Below, piece by piece: positions 53,813 through 64,000 of a stretch of DNA of 64,000 nt. The DNA is from Hemibagrus wyckioides (taxonomy: Eukaryota > Chordata > Actinopteri > Siluriformes > Bagridae). Positions within the stretch are counted from its first letter, which is position 1, and every line of letters begins with the position of its first letter. Under the pieces are notes generated by a model, which saw only the letters and a list, made by a program, of their open reading frames with translations, ran no database searches and had not been told where the DNA came from. The stretch lies in NCBI RefSeq assembly GCF_019097595.1, contig NC_080716.1, positions 34,103,401 through 34,167,400 of the forward strand. The letters run 5' to 3'. The position numbers and the translations under genes are program-made.

Positions 53813-54521
53813 TGTGTGTGTGTGTGTATGTGTTTTGAGGCATCTTACCTGGACAGTATAATTATTTATATTCAAACAGTTTTGTGCTTAACTTATTTTT
53901 AATTTACCTGTGATTTTTACATTCTGGTGCTATCCCAAACATATTTTTTATATGTTACATATAACATATATAAGTGATAAAAGTAACGTCAGGATTTTAC
54001 TTTGGTAAATGTCTAAATGTAAGAGTCTATAAAGAAAAAACATGAAAATGGTGAAATTTTTAAAAATCAGAAATCAAAATGCTGTAAAGGTTCTGTATAT
54101 CAAATACTTTATTATCATCTTTATTATCTGACACATTCAATCAAAATTTTCAGGCTTTTGTAAAATGTTGAACATCAACATTAACAGTAAAAATAAAAGC
54201 CTAAATTAGATCTGTTCATCATATAAAGTCATAATGACTTTTCAGAAGACTTGGATTAAACTGCTGGATTCATTCTGATTCATTTTTGATCTCTTTACAA
54301 ATATTCTGAAGCATCAGAATTTTGGGGGAATAAACTTTCAACAGAGGGACATAAATCTTGCAGATATCATTAAAAATAACTTAATTTGTGATCCAAAGAT
54401 GAACGAAAGTCTTAAGGGTTTGGAAAGACATGAGGGTGAGTCAGTGATGACAGAATGTTCATTTTTGGGTGAACTGCCCCTTTTTTAGAAACATCGGTGC
54501 TCTTTTAATTGAACTACACAC
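53813..54521. other. Intergenic, nothing recognised
   Basis: A (TG)n run at the start, then AT-rich sequence with no feature I can support. Confidence 0.4.
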
Positions 54522-54908
54522 CCTGACAAAAGTCTTGTCGCCTATACAAGTTGTGGGAACAACAAGTAATAACTTGACTTCTAGTTGATCTTTTGGAATC
54601 AGAATTGGCTTATATGAAAGGCAAAGGCCTCGAGATTACATTTATTTTACCAAAATAAAATCTTATCATGCCGTGATTTTTAATTATTTAATTAGTACAG
54701 AAAGGCCAGACTTTACTTAGACAAAAGTCTTGTCACTTAACAGAAATAATGTACAGTACAGAACATAAAGTCATGGTGCAGTGGAAAGTGTAATCTAAGA
54801 GGCCTTTGCCTTTCATATAAGCCACTTCTGATTCCAAAAGATCAACTAGAAGTCAAGTTATTATTTGTTGTTCCTACAACTTGGATAGGCGACAAGACTT
54901 TTGTCAGG
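54522..54908. mobile_element. Tc1/mariner-type MITE with ~118-bp TIRs
   Basis: Left arm CCTGACAAAAGTCTTGTCGCC...GGCAAAGGCCTC and right arm GAGGCCTTTGCC...GGCGACAAGACTTTTGTCAGG are reverse complements with few mismatches; a further ACAAAAGTCTTGTC core recurs near 54722 inside. 387 bp, no ORF. I could not confirm a TA duplication at the ends. Confidence 0.75.
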
Positions 54909-54949
54909 CTTTTGCACAGTGGGTACATGCATTAAAAGGGGAAATATCA

Positions 54950-55140
54950 AAAGGACAAGAGTGACAATTTGGGTGTACTGAAAGTGATCACAGCAATGTC
55001 CACTGATGGCAACAAGAAAACTAACTCTTCATCTAAACTATATAAGGACAAAAGTGACAGTTTGGGTGTAATGAAACAGATCATAGCAATGTCCAGTGAT
55101 GTCCAAAGGGACAATGACTCTCCCTTTAAACTATATTTCT
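54950..55140 (+). repeat. Two-copy ~93-bp tandem duplication
   Basis: AGGACAAGAGTGACAATTTG at 54953 recurs as AGGACAAAAGTGACAGTTTG at 55046, each followed by GGGTGTA.TGAA, ATCA.AGCAATGTCC and CTAAACTATAT-like text. Confidence 0.7.
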
Positions 55141-55429
55141 ATATCATTTTATATATAGAGAGAGTCACCCAGGAAAAAATGTCTACTTTTTCTTTTCCTG
55201 AAGTGTATATACATTTTTGGTTGACGCTGTATATATGAATTGTGAAAATGAAGCCATATTGTAAAGAAATTAAAATAAAGGGGAAAGAGCCTCTAGTGGA
55301 CATAGTCTAGTACTGCAGGAGTCAGGCCAAAACCATGTCCAGTCAATGGTCTTATAAATGTAAAAATGTATTGTGAGCCGTTAGAGTGTCACAAAATCAT
55401 GAAACTAAGCAGAATTACTTTGAATAACC

Positions 55430-57240
55430 AGTTGTTCTTTCTATCTAAAAATTTTTAAAACATTAGGGCTTTCCACTGTTAAGATATAAGAACATTAATT
55501 TTTTTCATGTCCTCACAATAGCAACATCATTCAAAATATCATAAATTCCTTCACAATTTCACATCAGCCATGTCCTGACATTATTCTGACTGATTTTCAA
55601 CCAAATCAGGTGAAAGTAAGGGAAAAGATTAGAGATTTCTAAAAGTGGCACACTTCCTGCTGCCAGTTGGTGGCACTATGAGTGACACTCACAGTAGTCA
55701 TGTCCATGTGATCAGCTTTCCTCTCTTAACATAAATTTGAGGTTTGATGTACATGACACAATATACACCGAAGTTATTAGCCACTTCCTGTTTCCTTTTA
55801 TTCACTATAAGTTTAAGGGCTCCTCACGGCTGAACCGTTCGAGATATCAAAAATCCCTTATTAACTTTAGATCCTCAATGTCTTCAGATCATATTGGACC
55901 CTGTTTGGTCAAAATCATACAAATCCCCTAAGAGGAGTATATCAAATTCCATTGGGTGCGTTTTTCAAACATCCCAAAATAACTGACTTCCTGTTAAGCA
56001 GATCCCATGACAGGTGGATGAACGTCATTTAGCTCAATGAGACCTAAATGTATACCGGCTCTCATGCATATACGTCTAAGTGTATATGAGCTGTGCAGCT
56101 ATATTTCTGACAAAGTTCCAGGGGGCGCTGTGACAGCCCTGTGCCACATCCGGGGACCAGCCACACTGGACTTTCTCTTAAACATTTACACTCTCTATGT
56201 GAAATATTTTGGAACATTAGGCCTTTCCACTCGTAAGACATGAGAAGATTCATTTTCTTCTATTATGTTCTCATGTAAATCATCGCCATAGTAACACGAT
56301 TCAAGGTATCAAATATTCCTTCACAGTTTCACATCAGCCATGTCTTGTCATTAACCTGACTGATTTTGAACCAAATCAGGTGAAAGTAAGGGAGAAAATA
56401 TTAGAGATTTCAGAAAGTGACACACTTCCTGCTGCCAGTTGGTGGCGCTATGACCGAGACTCACAGTTGTCATATCAGTGTGATCAGCATTCAATGCTTA
56501 ACATAATCCTGAGGTTTCATGTAGATCACTTAATGTACACAGAAGTTATAAGCCACTTCCTGTTTCGTTTAATTCGCCATAAATTTAAGGGCTTCTCATG
56601 GCTGAACCGTTTGAGAAATCAAAAATCCCTTCGCAATTTTGCATTATCAATGTCTTGAGATCATATTAGCCTGGGTTTGGTGGTGATTGTATCAATGTCT
56701 TGAGATCATATTAGCCTGGGTTTGGTGGTGACTGTATCAATGTCTTGAGATCATATTAGCCTGGGTTTGGTGGTGATTGTATCAATGTCTTGAGATCATA
56801 TTAGCCTGGGTTTGGTGGTGATTGTATCAATGTCTTGAGATCATATTAGACTGGGTTTGGTGGTGACTGTATCAATGTCTTGAGATCATATTAGCCTGGG
56901 TTTGGTGGTGATTGTATCAATGTCTTGAGATCATATTAGCCTGGGTTTGGTGGTGATTGTATCAATGTCTTGAGATCATATTAGCCTGGGTTTGGTGGCG
57001 GTTGTATCAATGTCTTGAGATCATATTAGCCTGGGTTTGGTGGTGATTGTATCAATGTCTTGAGATCATATTAGCCTGGGTTTGGTGGCGGTTGTATCAA
57101 TGACTTGAGATCATATTAGCCTGGGTTTGGTGGCGGTTGTATCAATGACTTGAGATCATATTAGCCTGGGTTGTATCAATTCCCTAGGAGGAGTATTTCA
57201 AATTCCATTGGGTGCGTTATGCTTTTTATTCTTCTTTGTA
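55430..57240 (+). repeat. ~770-bp repeat unit in two tandem copies
   Basis: Copy A (about 55430-56177) and copy B (about 56178-57240) share in order TTAGG.CTTTCCACT, TTCACATCAGCCATGTC, CAACCAAATCAGGTGAAAG, CACTTCCTGCTGCCAGTTGGTGGC, GCCACTTCCTGTTTC, GGCTGAACCGTT and ATTCCATTGGGTGCGTT. Copy B contains the 45-bp array at 56645-57180. This type of sequence (TTGGTGGCGCTATGAC) is a dispersed repeat in fish; class unknown. Confidence 0.75.
56645..57180 (+). repeat. 45-bp minisatellite, about 12 copies
   Basis: Unit TATCAATGTCTTGAGATCAT + ATTAGCCTGGGTTTGGTGGTGATTG. Copy A of the surrounding repeat has a single related segment (TCAATGTCTTCAGATCATAT... near 55876), showing that the array grew from one unit. 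The last unit is truncated. Confidence 0.93.
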
Positions 57241-57524
57241 CTTTAGGCACTGCTGTATTCCAGTAGTCGTTGCTTTTTATTTCCGTTTTGAGTCATTTGT
57301 TTTTTATACAGTTGGACTGTAATTAACTTCACAATTTTTAGTTAAACAAGATTTAATTAAAGTCTTTTTTTTTATTTTTTATTTTGCTCCCATCGACCAC
57401 TGTCAATTTCCAAAAACAGCAGTCAGGTTAAAACCCAGCTAAAGAGAAACACTTGTGTTCTGGTGTATTCTTCCCTGTGTACATCTGGTTACATGTGTAA
57501 AACATATGACTGCTTCAGCAGATT

Positions 57525-57600
57525 GTTCCTGCTTTTTAAAGACTGCATTATCGTGCAGGATGTGAAGGAGCAAATCATTGGTTGGATGTATTGAAGAATC
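57525..57600 (+). repeat. Dispersed duplicate, copy 2 of 2
   Basis: Partner of 53520-53605: TTCCTGCTTTTTAAAGACTG, GTGCAGGATGTGAAGGAGC, ATTGGTTGGAT. Confidence 0.6.
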
Positions 57601-57697
57601 CACCCCTTACTAGTCAGGATTAAAACCATACAGCAGTTACCACTAGAGGGAGTCAAAGACATTTTAGTTTCACTTTTCAATCACTGACCACCACATA

Positions 57698-57810
57698 CTG
57701 AGTTACTGTAGCCTTCCTGTCAGCTCCAAGCAGTCTGACCATTCTCCTCTGACCTCTCTCACCAACAAGGCTTTCTTTTTGTTTGTGTGATCTCTATAGA
57801 CTGGTGTGTG
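57698..57810 (-). mobile_element. Tc1-like transposase fragment, antisense
   Basis: GAGTTACTGTAGCCTTCCTG, GTCAGCTC, CAGTCTGACCATTCTCCTCT and CAACAAGGC form the reverse strand of the fish Tc1 transposase segment encoding ..RRMARL.. (degenerate). Same family as the pieces in intron 1. Confidence 0.55.
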
Positions 57811-57962
57811 TGTGTGTGTGTGATATTTTGCCTATTTACAACACTGTTACTCGGTGTGTTATTCTTTAATATAAATGATTTTAAAAAAAATAGCTTAAAT
57901 TAAATTAAATTTAAATTAAATTAGCTTAGGTACACTATAACAGCAATATAAACATTATGCTA

Positions 57963-58064
57963 TGACATTATGCCATGCCTTGAGGGGTCAGGGCTGTTCT
58001 GGTGGCACAAGGGGACATACACAGTATTAGGCAGGTGGTTTTAATGTTGTGGCTGATTAGTGTA
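57963..58064 (+). mobile_element. Tc1-like transposon 3' end
   Basis: CCATGCCTTGAGGGGTCAGGGCTGTT..., the codons for ..MP.RVRAV.., followed by TATTAGGCAGGTGGTTTTAATGTTGTGGCTGATTAG and TGTA. This is the C-terminal codons plus right terminus of the same Tc1 group as at 2502. It lies where the two gene-upstream regions stop matching, so it inserted in this copy only or was lost from the other. Confidence 0.6.
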
Positions 58065-58070
58065 CATGTG

Positions 58071-58113
<43 letters not shown>
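58071..58113 (+). repeat. (CT)n microsatellite
   Basis: About 20 CT units upstream of the second gene; a further CT-rich tract lies at 58292-58322. Gene 1 has one such tract at 7486-7520. Confidence 0.95.
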
Positions 58114-58117
<4 letters not shown>

Positions 58118-58291
58118 AATTCAACTAAATTGAATTCAAATGAGCTTTCTGGCATGATAAATTGTACAGTGTATTGCCAAAGCATTTATAAGGGTCAGGA
58201 ATGAAACCTGAACAAAGAACAAATGATAACATAAAATGTGAAGAAAAAAAAATAGTGGTGTGTGGGTGGGTCTCTTTTACTCTCTCATTCT

Positions 58292-58399
58292 GTCTCTCTC
58301 TCTCTCTGTCTCTCTCTCTTTCTCACAGGAAGTGGTAAAATGCTAAAGCTTTAACACACACCACTGCTCTGTCAGTCAGTCAGTCATTAGAGGGACAGG
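58292..58399 (+). promoter_or_regulatory. Receptor gene 2 proximal promoter and 5' UTR
   Basis: CT-rich tract, AGGAAGTG at 58327-58334, TGCTAAAGCTTTAA, then CAGTCAGTCAGTCATTAGAGGG and the ATG. Almost identical to 7529-7603, with the ETS-type motif at the same -73 position. Confidence 0.5.
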
Positions 58400-58430
58400 A
58401 TGGAGCTCAGTCCACTCTCTGTGATGCTCT
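58400..58430 (+). CDS. Gene 2 exon 1 (signal peptide start)
   Basis: 31 bp identical to 7604-7634, with the same donor. Confidence 0.8.
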
Positions 58431-60505
58431 GTGAGTAAATGTTCTCTTTGTGTCTTCATTAGAGTGAGTGGTGGGGTATAAAGTTGTTAAGAGTACAAGT
58501 AGAGCAAGTTTAAAACACAGGGTTTAAATTATCTAATGAGTGTAAATGAGTCTGTATTGTGGGAATTTGTACCTGATGGTCTTCTTCTGGTGGTGTTTCC
58601 TGTATACAGAAAAGTTTTAGCAATACCATGTTAATGTTAAATAGAAATTGTTAGTAAATGCCTTATAACCATTAACCATAATTTCCATTTTTGTTACTCT
58701 TATGATCTGTGCAGGAAACAACTCAGTACAGCAAGTTCACTTAATACATATTAATACCAAACTAATGCACAGGCCTTTCTTAAATAATCCCTAATCATTA
58801 TTTACTAATTACCACAATTATATTTTATGTTAGAAATAAGAGTAATAATGTGCAGAAACAAATACTTCTCATTAGTCCTGCACACACACAGAGCAGTGAC
58901 AGTGTTAGAGGTCTGAGAGCAGAGAGCAGGTCGCTGGTGCAAATGTAGCTATTAAGAAGCGGATGTGTGAAAAAAGGGAGGGTGGTGTGTGAAGATGGAT
59001 GTGTGAAAGCAATAACTATCTTTTTAACTCTTGATAATGTCTGTAAATGTAATTAAACATCACTGAACCCTTTTAAACCGAAAGCTGTCCAAACTGAAAA
59101 ACAAAGAAATTATCTTATAATCTACAGTAACATTTTTGTTACTATTATGGTCTGTACTGGAAGCATCTCAGTGCAATGAGTTCTTTGTAATACACACTAA
59201 CTTCAAACTATTATCTTGTTTTATTTACTTATTTGTGTCAAATCTATCAAAGAATTATGCAGAAATAAACACTTCCCAATAGCCTTGTACACTGACACAC
59301 ACAGGGCAGTGACAGTTTTATAGGCCTGATGACAGAGACATGTCCGCAGTTGTGGTTTAACTTCTTTTTAATTCAGTGCTGTGTATTCAGCAGTGAAGAA
59401 TTGGAGGAGGTGTGAAGATGAAAATATTTGCAGGTTGCATGCATTCAAGTTGTTGATGCCATATTCTGAGTCTACCACCTGCATCATGCAGTAAAATCAA
59501 GATGCATTAGATCAGATGTCCAGTTTACAAATGGTCAGTTTGGGTGAGCCTGTGTCTACTCTGGGCTTGGATTCCTTTTCTTGTCTGACAGGAGTGATCT
59601 TCTGCTGTTGTGGCCTATCCAAATCAATTCAGTTTTAATGGACATCATTTCAAAGCAGCTTTACAGAATATAAGAAAAATAGAACAAAATGTTCAAGATT
59701 TAATATTAGACTTACTTTTATTTGTATTTATCCCTAATGAGCAAGCCTGAGCCATCTGTCCACCTCAAAGTTCCATATTTTGTACATTATGAGATGTGTT
59801 TCTGCTTAAAGTGTGTCTGTTTGAGATATGCTGTATTTGACTATAGGTTGCAACATCCAGCCTCTTACTAGGAAAATTAATAGAAACCCCCATTCCAGTA
59901 GTTTATCTTGTTATGACTGAATTGTTACATGCATAATAATAAATCAACCTAACAATAAATCATCCTAAGTGAACCAGAATTTTACCAAAACCATGCAACT
60001 ACAGTCCAAAAATTGCAGTAAGCCAAATGATAAAAGTTATGTTTTCACTAAACCTATAACACACAACTTTATTATTAATCTGCTGCATAGCCCAGCTGTT
60101 AGTAAAAACAGTTTCAGCAGACAGTAAAGTAGGAATAATTTTATGATTCATGAATATCAGCTTCACTTCACTTCACTTCACTTCACTCTAACACACTGTT
60201 TAAGATATCCCACAAACAACTGACTGTTTTCATATATTCCAAAAATAATGTTTTAATGTTCTAATGTACTAAAAGAGAGAAATGTTAAATAAAATAAAGA
60301 GTAAACTAAAAATTTAAGTTAACATGAAATATGAGGTATAATACTTTTTAAAAATAATAATTAAACAATAATAAATATTGTGCTAGCTATGCAAATTTAA
60401 CTAGCACAATAAAATATAACGTAAAAATAACAGAATAAACGCATAAACAGCGCCCTCTGCTAGGCATGCTATATCATCACAGATCATGAAATGCAGAGCT
60501 CAACA

Positions 60506-60561
<56 letters not shown>

Positions 60562-60826
60562 ACTTTGGTTTAATATCTGCTTCATATTTGGTTATTTTGT
60601 GCAATAAAGTGAAAATTAACCTATTAATTATTTAGAGGTTAAAATGTTAAAACCTATTTATTATTTAGAGAGGTACAGATTTCCTAAATAAGATTTAATC
60701 TTGTGGGTTCTACGTGTCTAAAATTTGCTGTTTTCATTACCACATTACCATATTTTACATATTCATGTTCTGTTTCTGTTTTGTTCTTAGTGCTGATTTC
60801 ACTTATACCAGTGGCCCAGGCTCAAG
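58400..60826 (+). CDS. Second LITR-like receptor gene, 5' exons only (partial)
   Basis: Exon 1 (58400-58430) and exon 2 (60791-60826) reproduce exons 1 and 2 of the first gene, including donor GTGAGT and acceptor TTCTTAG, and together encode the same signal peptide [18 protein letters not shown]. Intron 1 is 2360 bp here against 12.3 kb in gene 1. Intron 2 starts like that of gene 1 (shared sequence to ATACTCACTCT at 61211) and is then entered by an L2 LINE that fills the rest of the window, so the first Ig exon is not visible. Whether the gene is functional cannot be judged. Confidence 0.75.
59450..59850 (-). mobile_element. Decayed Tc1-like fragment with an insert
   Basis: Same fragment as in gene 1 intron 1 (CACCTGCATCATGCAG, GGTGAGCCTGTGTC, CTGACAGGAGTGATC, CACCTCAAAGTTCC), interrupted at about 59618-59753. 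Confidence 0.55.
59618..59753. mobile_element. Unclassified fish interspersed repeat (SINE-like)
   Basis: AATCAATTCAGTTTTAATGG, TTTCAAAGCAGCTTTACAGA, CAAAATGTTCAAG and TATCCCTAATGAGCAAGCC are hallmarks of a repeat common in otophysan genomes. It splits the Tc1 fragment between GGCCTATCC and TCTGTCCACC. Class and target duplication not determined. Confidence 0.5.
60502..60560 (+). repeat. (CA)n microsatellite
   Basis: About 28 CA units at the position corresponding to 18773-18864 in gene 1. Confidence 0.95.
60791..60826 (+). CDS. Gene 2 exon 2 (signal peptide end)
   Basis: 36 bp identical to 19936-19971 and flanked by TTCTTAG and GTGATT. Confidence 0.85.
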
Positions 60827-61211
60827 GTGATTTATATATAGTTTATCTTTTATATTGTCTGCAGATTTTATTTTTTTTGGTGCTGAGAAGGTTGTGTACA
60901 ATTTATTAATTTGTTCCTTGTTTATTAATGCAGTTTTTATATTTCTAATCAATGGATGGCTGCAACATCAGATTTAAATAAATAGTTTTACACTCAAATA
61001 GTTTTATGCTGCTTAAATGTCTTAATATATTAAATATAAAACAGAAAGTTTAATGACTGCAGCACAAGAGAGCAACTGACATAACTAGTGCTAAATAAAA
61101 TGCTCCACGATGCCCCTGATTTCTTAATATTAAGCAGGTTACACATATCAAGAATCAAGTATCAAGTATCAGTATAAAGAAGTAACAAAAACATGTACTC
61201 ATACTCACTCT

Positions 61212-64000
61212 ATCCAAGATGGCGCCAGTGAGGTTGGCCGCCGTCACGACTGCTCCAACCCCTTTTTCTTTGTTGTTGTTTTTTAAGTTAACCTATGTGT
61301 TTAATGGCATCTGTTTAATGGTGAACAGTAGCTGGTGCAACAGCGCAAGCATTGTTCCTCTCACATGCTCCTGCACACCCAACCTGGAACTACTGACCAT
61401 CAAATGTCATCCTTTTTACCTTCCTCGGGAGTTTACACCGGTCATAGTCAGCGCCATTTATATGTATGCTTTATGCGAGCTGTATGAAGCACTCACACAG
61501 CACCAGATTCAGCACCGGGAGGCTGTGCTTATTGTGGTGGGGGACTTTAACAGCGCCAACCTCAAACGCACAGCGCCAAACTTTTATCAGCACATCAGCT
61601 GCCCCACCAGGGGTGAAAGGACACTGGACCACTGCTACACAACAGTTAAAGACGGCTACAAGGCACAATCTCACCCACCGTTTGGGAAATCCGACCACGC
61701 CACCATCTTCCTCATGCCAAAATATAAACAACGGCTCAAGCAGAAAGTTCTGGCTCAGAGGGAGGTTTCACGTTGGACGGACCTACAGGATGCTCTGGAT
61801 GATGCAGACTGGGACATGTTCTGGTGCAGCTCTGATGACATCGATGTGTTTACGGAAGCGGTTGTGAGATTCATCGGGAAACTAGCAGATGATACTGTGC
61901 AGAAAAACACCATCAGAACGTTTCCCAGTCAGAAGCCATGGGTGGATAAGACCATCCGCGGCGCTCTGAGATCTCACACCACTGCCTACAATGCGAGACT
62001 TGCTTTGGGTGACATGACCTCATTCAAGGCTGCGTCATACAACGTGTGGAAAGCGGTGAAGGAGGTGAAGCAACACTACGGGAGGAAAGTGGAGTCACAG
62101 CTCCAACAGAGTGACTCTAGGAGCCCGTGGCAGGGATAAAGGACAAGAACAGACTTTAAAGCACCAACATCCAGTAAGATGAATGCGGAAGTGTCTCTGG
62201 CAGACGAAGTGAACACCTTCTACGCTCACTTCGAGGCTGAAGCTAACGACGCTAAAGCTAATGCTACAGCTAATGCTAATGGCTGTAGACAGGAAGAGAA
62301 TGCCAACACCAATGCGTTCATCATCTCTGAGCATGACATGAGGAGAGCCTTCAGGAGAGTGAACACCAGGAAAGCAGCAGGACCAGACGGAATCTCAGGT
62401 CAAATCCTCAGAGCCTGCGTTGACCAGCTAGCACCAGTGTTCACAGACACATTCAACCTCTCCTTAACCCAATCGGCAACCCCCACGTGCTTCAAAGAGT
62501 CCATCATTGTTCCTGTCTCGAAGAAACCCCATCCTGCTTCCCTCAACGACTACCGCCCTATAGCCATGACCTCAGTAGTGATGAAGTGCTTTGAGCAGCT
62601 GGTCAGATACTTCATCATCGCTTCACTACCAGACACCCTGGATCTATTACAATTCGCCTACTGCCTGAACCGCTCAACCGACGATGCCATTTCCCACGTC
62701 CTTCACACATCACTCACTCACCTGGACACTAGGAAGGGGAATTAGGTTAGAATGCTGTTTGTTGACTACAGTTCAGTGTTTAACACTATAATCCCCTCCA
62801 CACTCACCACCAAGCTGGAGCACCTGGGGCTCAGCCCATCTCTTTGTCAGTGGATCTCCAATTTCCTAACTGGTAGACCACAGGCAGTAAGGATGGGCAG
62901 ACATGTCTAAGCCTCACTCACCCTCAGCACTGGAGCCCCCCAGGGTTGTGTTCTGAGCCCCCTGCTGTACTCTTTGTACACATATGCCTGCATGGCCACT
63001 ACCAACTCCACCAACATTATCAAGTTTGCTGACGACACTATTGTGGTTGGATTGATCTTCAACAACAATGAGGCAGCCTACCTGGATGAGATTAAGACTC
63101 TGGAGAACTGGTGCCAGAGGAACCTCCACTTTAACGTCAGCAAGACTAAGGAGCTGATAGTGGACTTCAGCAAAAAGCAGGAGAGGAACTACCAGACCCC
63201 TGTGATCAACAACAGCCCAGAGTGGACAGCTTCAGATACCTTGGTGTTCACATCACGCAGGAACTGTCATGGTCCTGCCACATCAACACTGTGGTGAAGA
63301 AGGCCCGATAGCATCTCTTCAACCTCAGATGCTTGAGAGACTTTAGACTGCCTGCTAAGGTGCTAAGGAACTTTTATTCCTGCACCATAGATAGCATCCT
63401 GATGGGAAACATCCCCACCTGGTTTGCGAACAGCACCATGCAGGACAGATGAGTTCTTCAGAGGGTGGTGCGATTAGCTGAGCGCATCATCCATACCAAG
63501 CTCCCTGACCTGCACTCAATCTACAACAAGCAGTGCTGGACCAAGGCCAGGAAGATCGTGAAGGACCTCAGCCACCCCAACAATGGACTTTTCTCACTGT
63601 TGAGGTCAGGGAAGCGCTTCTGCTCCCTGAAGGCCAACACTGAGAGACTGAGGAGAAGCTTCTTCCCGCAGGCTATACGGTCTCTCAATCAGAACCTCAC
63701 ATAGGACTCAACTGATTAGACCTACTATGCTCCTACACACGTGTTGGAATGCCAACCGACCACAGCCGACATTTGCACATTACAGGACTGTGGCACACAA
63801 TAAACACACAAATGTACATTTGCACATTTCAAGACTGTGAACACAATACAAACACATAAACATACATGTTGCACAGTCTGCTCCTGTTTACATACAAAGA
63901 GGACTTATGCACATTTGCACTTTAAAGATGGACAATACCATTGCTCTCATCACCTCATCACCTTATTCCACTTCGTGACCACCCCGTACTGCTGCTGTCT
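61212..64000 (+). mobile_element. L2-type LINE inserted in gene 2 intron 2, runs past the window
   Basis: The receptor intron sequence ACTCATACTCACTCT (also at 20200-20217) ends at 61211 and ATCCAAGATGGCGCC begins, the usual start of such fish LINEs. Endonuclease, reverse transcriptase and C-terminal regions follow in order (see the next entry), then a 3' UTR from about 63705. The element's end and target duplication lie outside the window. Confidence 0.8.
61219..63704 (+). pseudogene. L2 LINE ORF2 (endonuclease + reverse transcriptase), disrupted
   Basis: One frame runs from 61219 to about 63225. Endonuclease: ..IVVGDFNSANLKR.., ..CPTRGERTLDHCYT.., ..GKSDHATIFLMP... Linker: ..FPSQKPWVDKTIR... 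RT: ..RKAAGPDGISG.., ..SLNDYRPIAMTSVVMKCFE.., ..QFAYCLNRSTDDA.., ..[10 protein letters not shown].., ..GAPQGCVLSPLLY.., catalytic ..KFADDTIVVG... The endonuclease lacks its N-terminal part. Lesions: in-frame stops at 62137-62139, 62743-62745 and 62908-62910, then a frameshift near 63225, after which ..RVVRLAERIIHTKLPDL.. and ..[13 protein letters not shown].. continue in another frame. Inactive but only lightly decayed. Confidence 0.8.

Larger units (their letters stand above)
58431..60790 (+). other. Gene 2 intron 1
   Basis: Carries two stretches of the intron block seen in gene 1 (58700-59050 and 59140-59480), a Tc1-derived fragment with a SINE-like insert, the segment paralogous to 18110-18280, and a (CA)n at 60502-60560. 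Confidence 0.6.

Overview
The window looks like teleost genomic DNA, probably from an otophysan fish such as a catfish or carp. That inference rests on the immune-receptor family present, which resembles the leukocyte immune-type receptors (LITR) described from channel catfish and cyprinids, and on the mix of Tc1, hAT, L2, RTE and L1/Tx1-like elements with abundant CA microsatellites. Genes have introns with GT-AG borders; there is no sign of prokaryotic organisation.

The main gene is one large + strand receptor gene at 7604-48888. I could assemble 16 exons by eye, all in register at phase 1 until the last coding junction. The conceptual product is 988 residues: a signal peptide split over two exons (31 and 36 bp), nine Ig-like domains (one D1 type, six copies of a D2 type, one D3 type, one D4 type), one uncharged transmembrane helix, and a short tail whose three exons each carry one tyrosine motif (ITIM-like, ITIM, ITSM-like). 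This is the architecture of an inhibitory LITR/Fc-receptor-like protein. A second copy of the 5' end (promoter, exon 1, exon 2) lies at 58.3-60.8 kb, so the locus is a tandem array. The second copy is entered by an L2-type LINE at about 61212 and runs out of the window.

Region by region: 1-760, a possible last exon and 3' end of an upstream gene; 766-7180, intergenic DNA with nested transposons (Tc1 remnant split by a 1.49-kb hAT element that itself holds a MITE), a 45-bp minisatellite, a fold-back repeat and a CpG-rich promoter-like patch; 7481-7634, promoter and exon 1; 7635-19935, a 12.3-kb intron made of reiterated ~1-kb blocks carrying decayed Tc1 pieces, plus hAT, RTE and L2 insertions; 19936-21875, exons 2-4; 21876-39885, an 18-kb intron holding a ~10-kb minisatellite with about 250 copies of a ~40-bp E-box-containing unit and an L1/Tx1-like LINE split by an intact Tc1 transposon; 39886-48888, exons 5-16; 48944-50618, an antisense LINE with a 34-bp minisatellite; 50619-57830, intergenic repeats; 57963-64000, the second receptor copy and its LINE.

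The receptor is probably a leukocyte surface protein; both gene copies share an ETS/PU.1-type AGGAAGTG motif exactly 73 bp upstream of the start codon. Two themes stand out: very recent amplification of Ig exons (exons 5 and 8 appear identical), and repeated birth of minisatellites inside transposon-derived sequence. I see no CRISPR, tRNA, rRNA or operon structure. Exon borders were set by eye from splice consensus and reading frame and have no transcript support.
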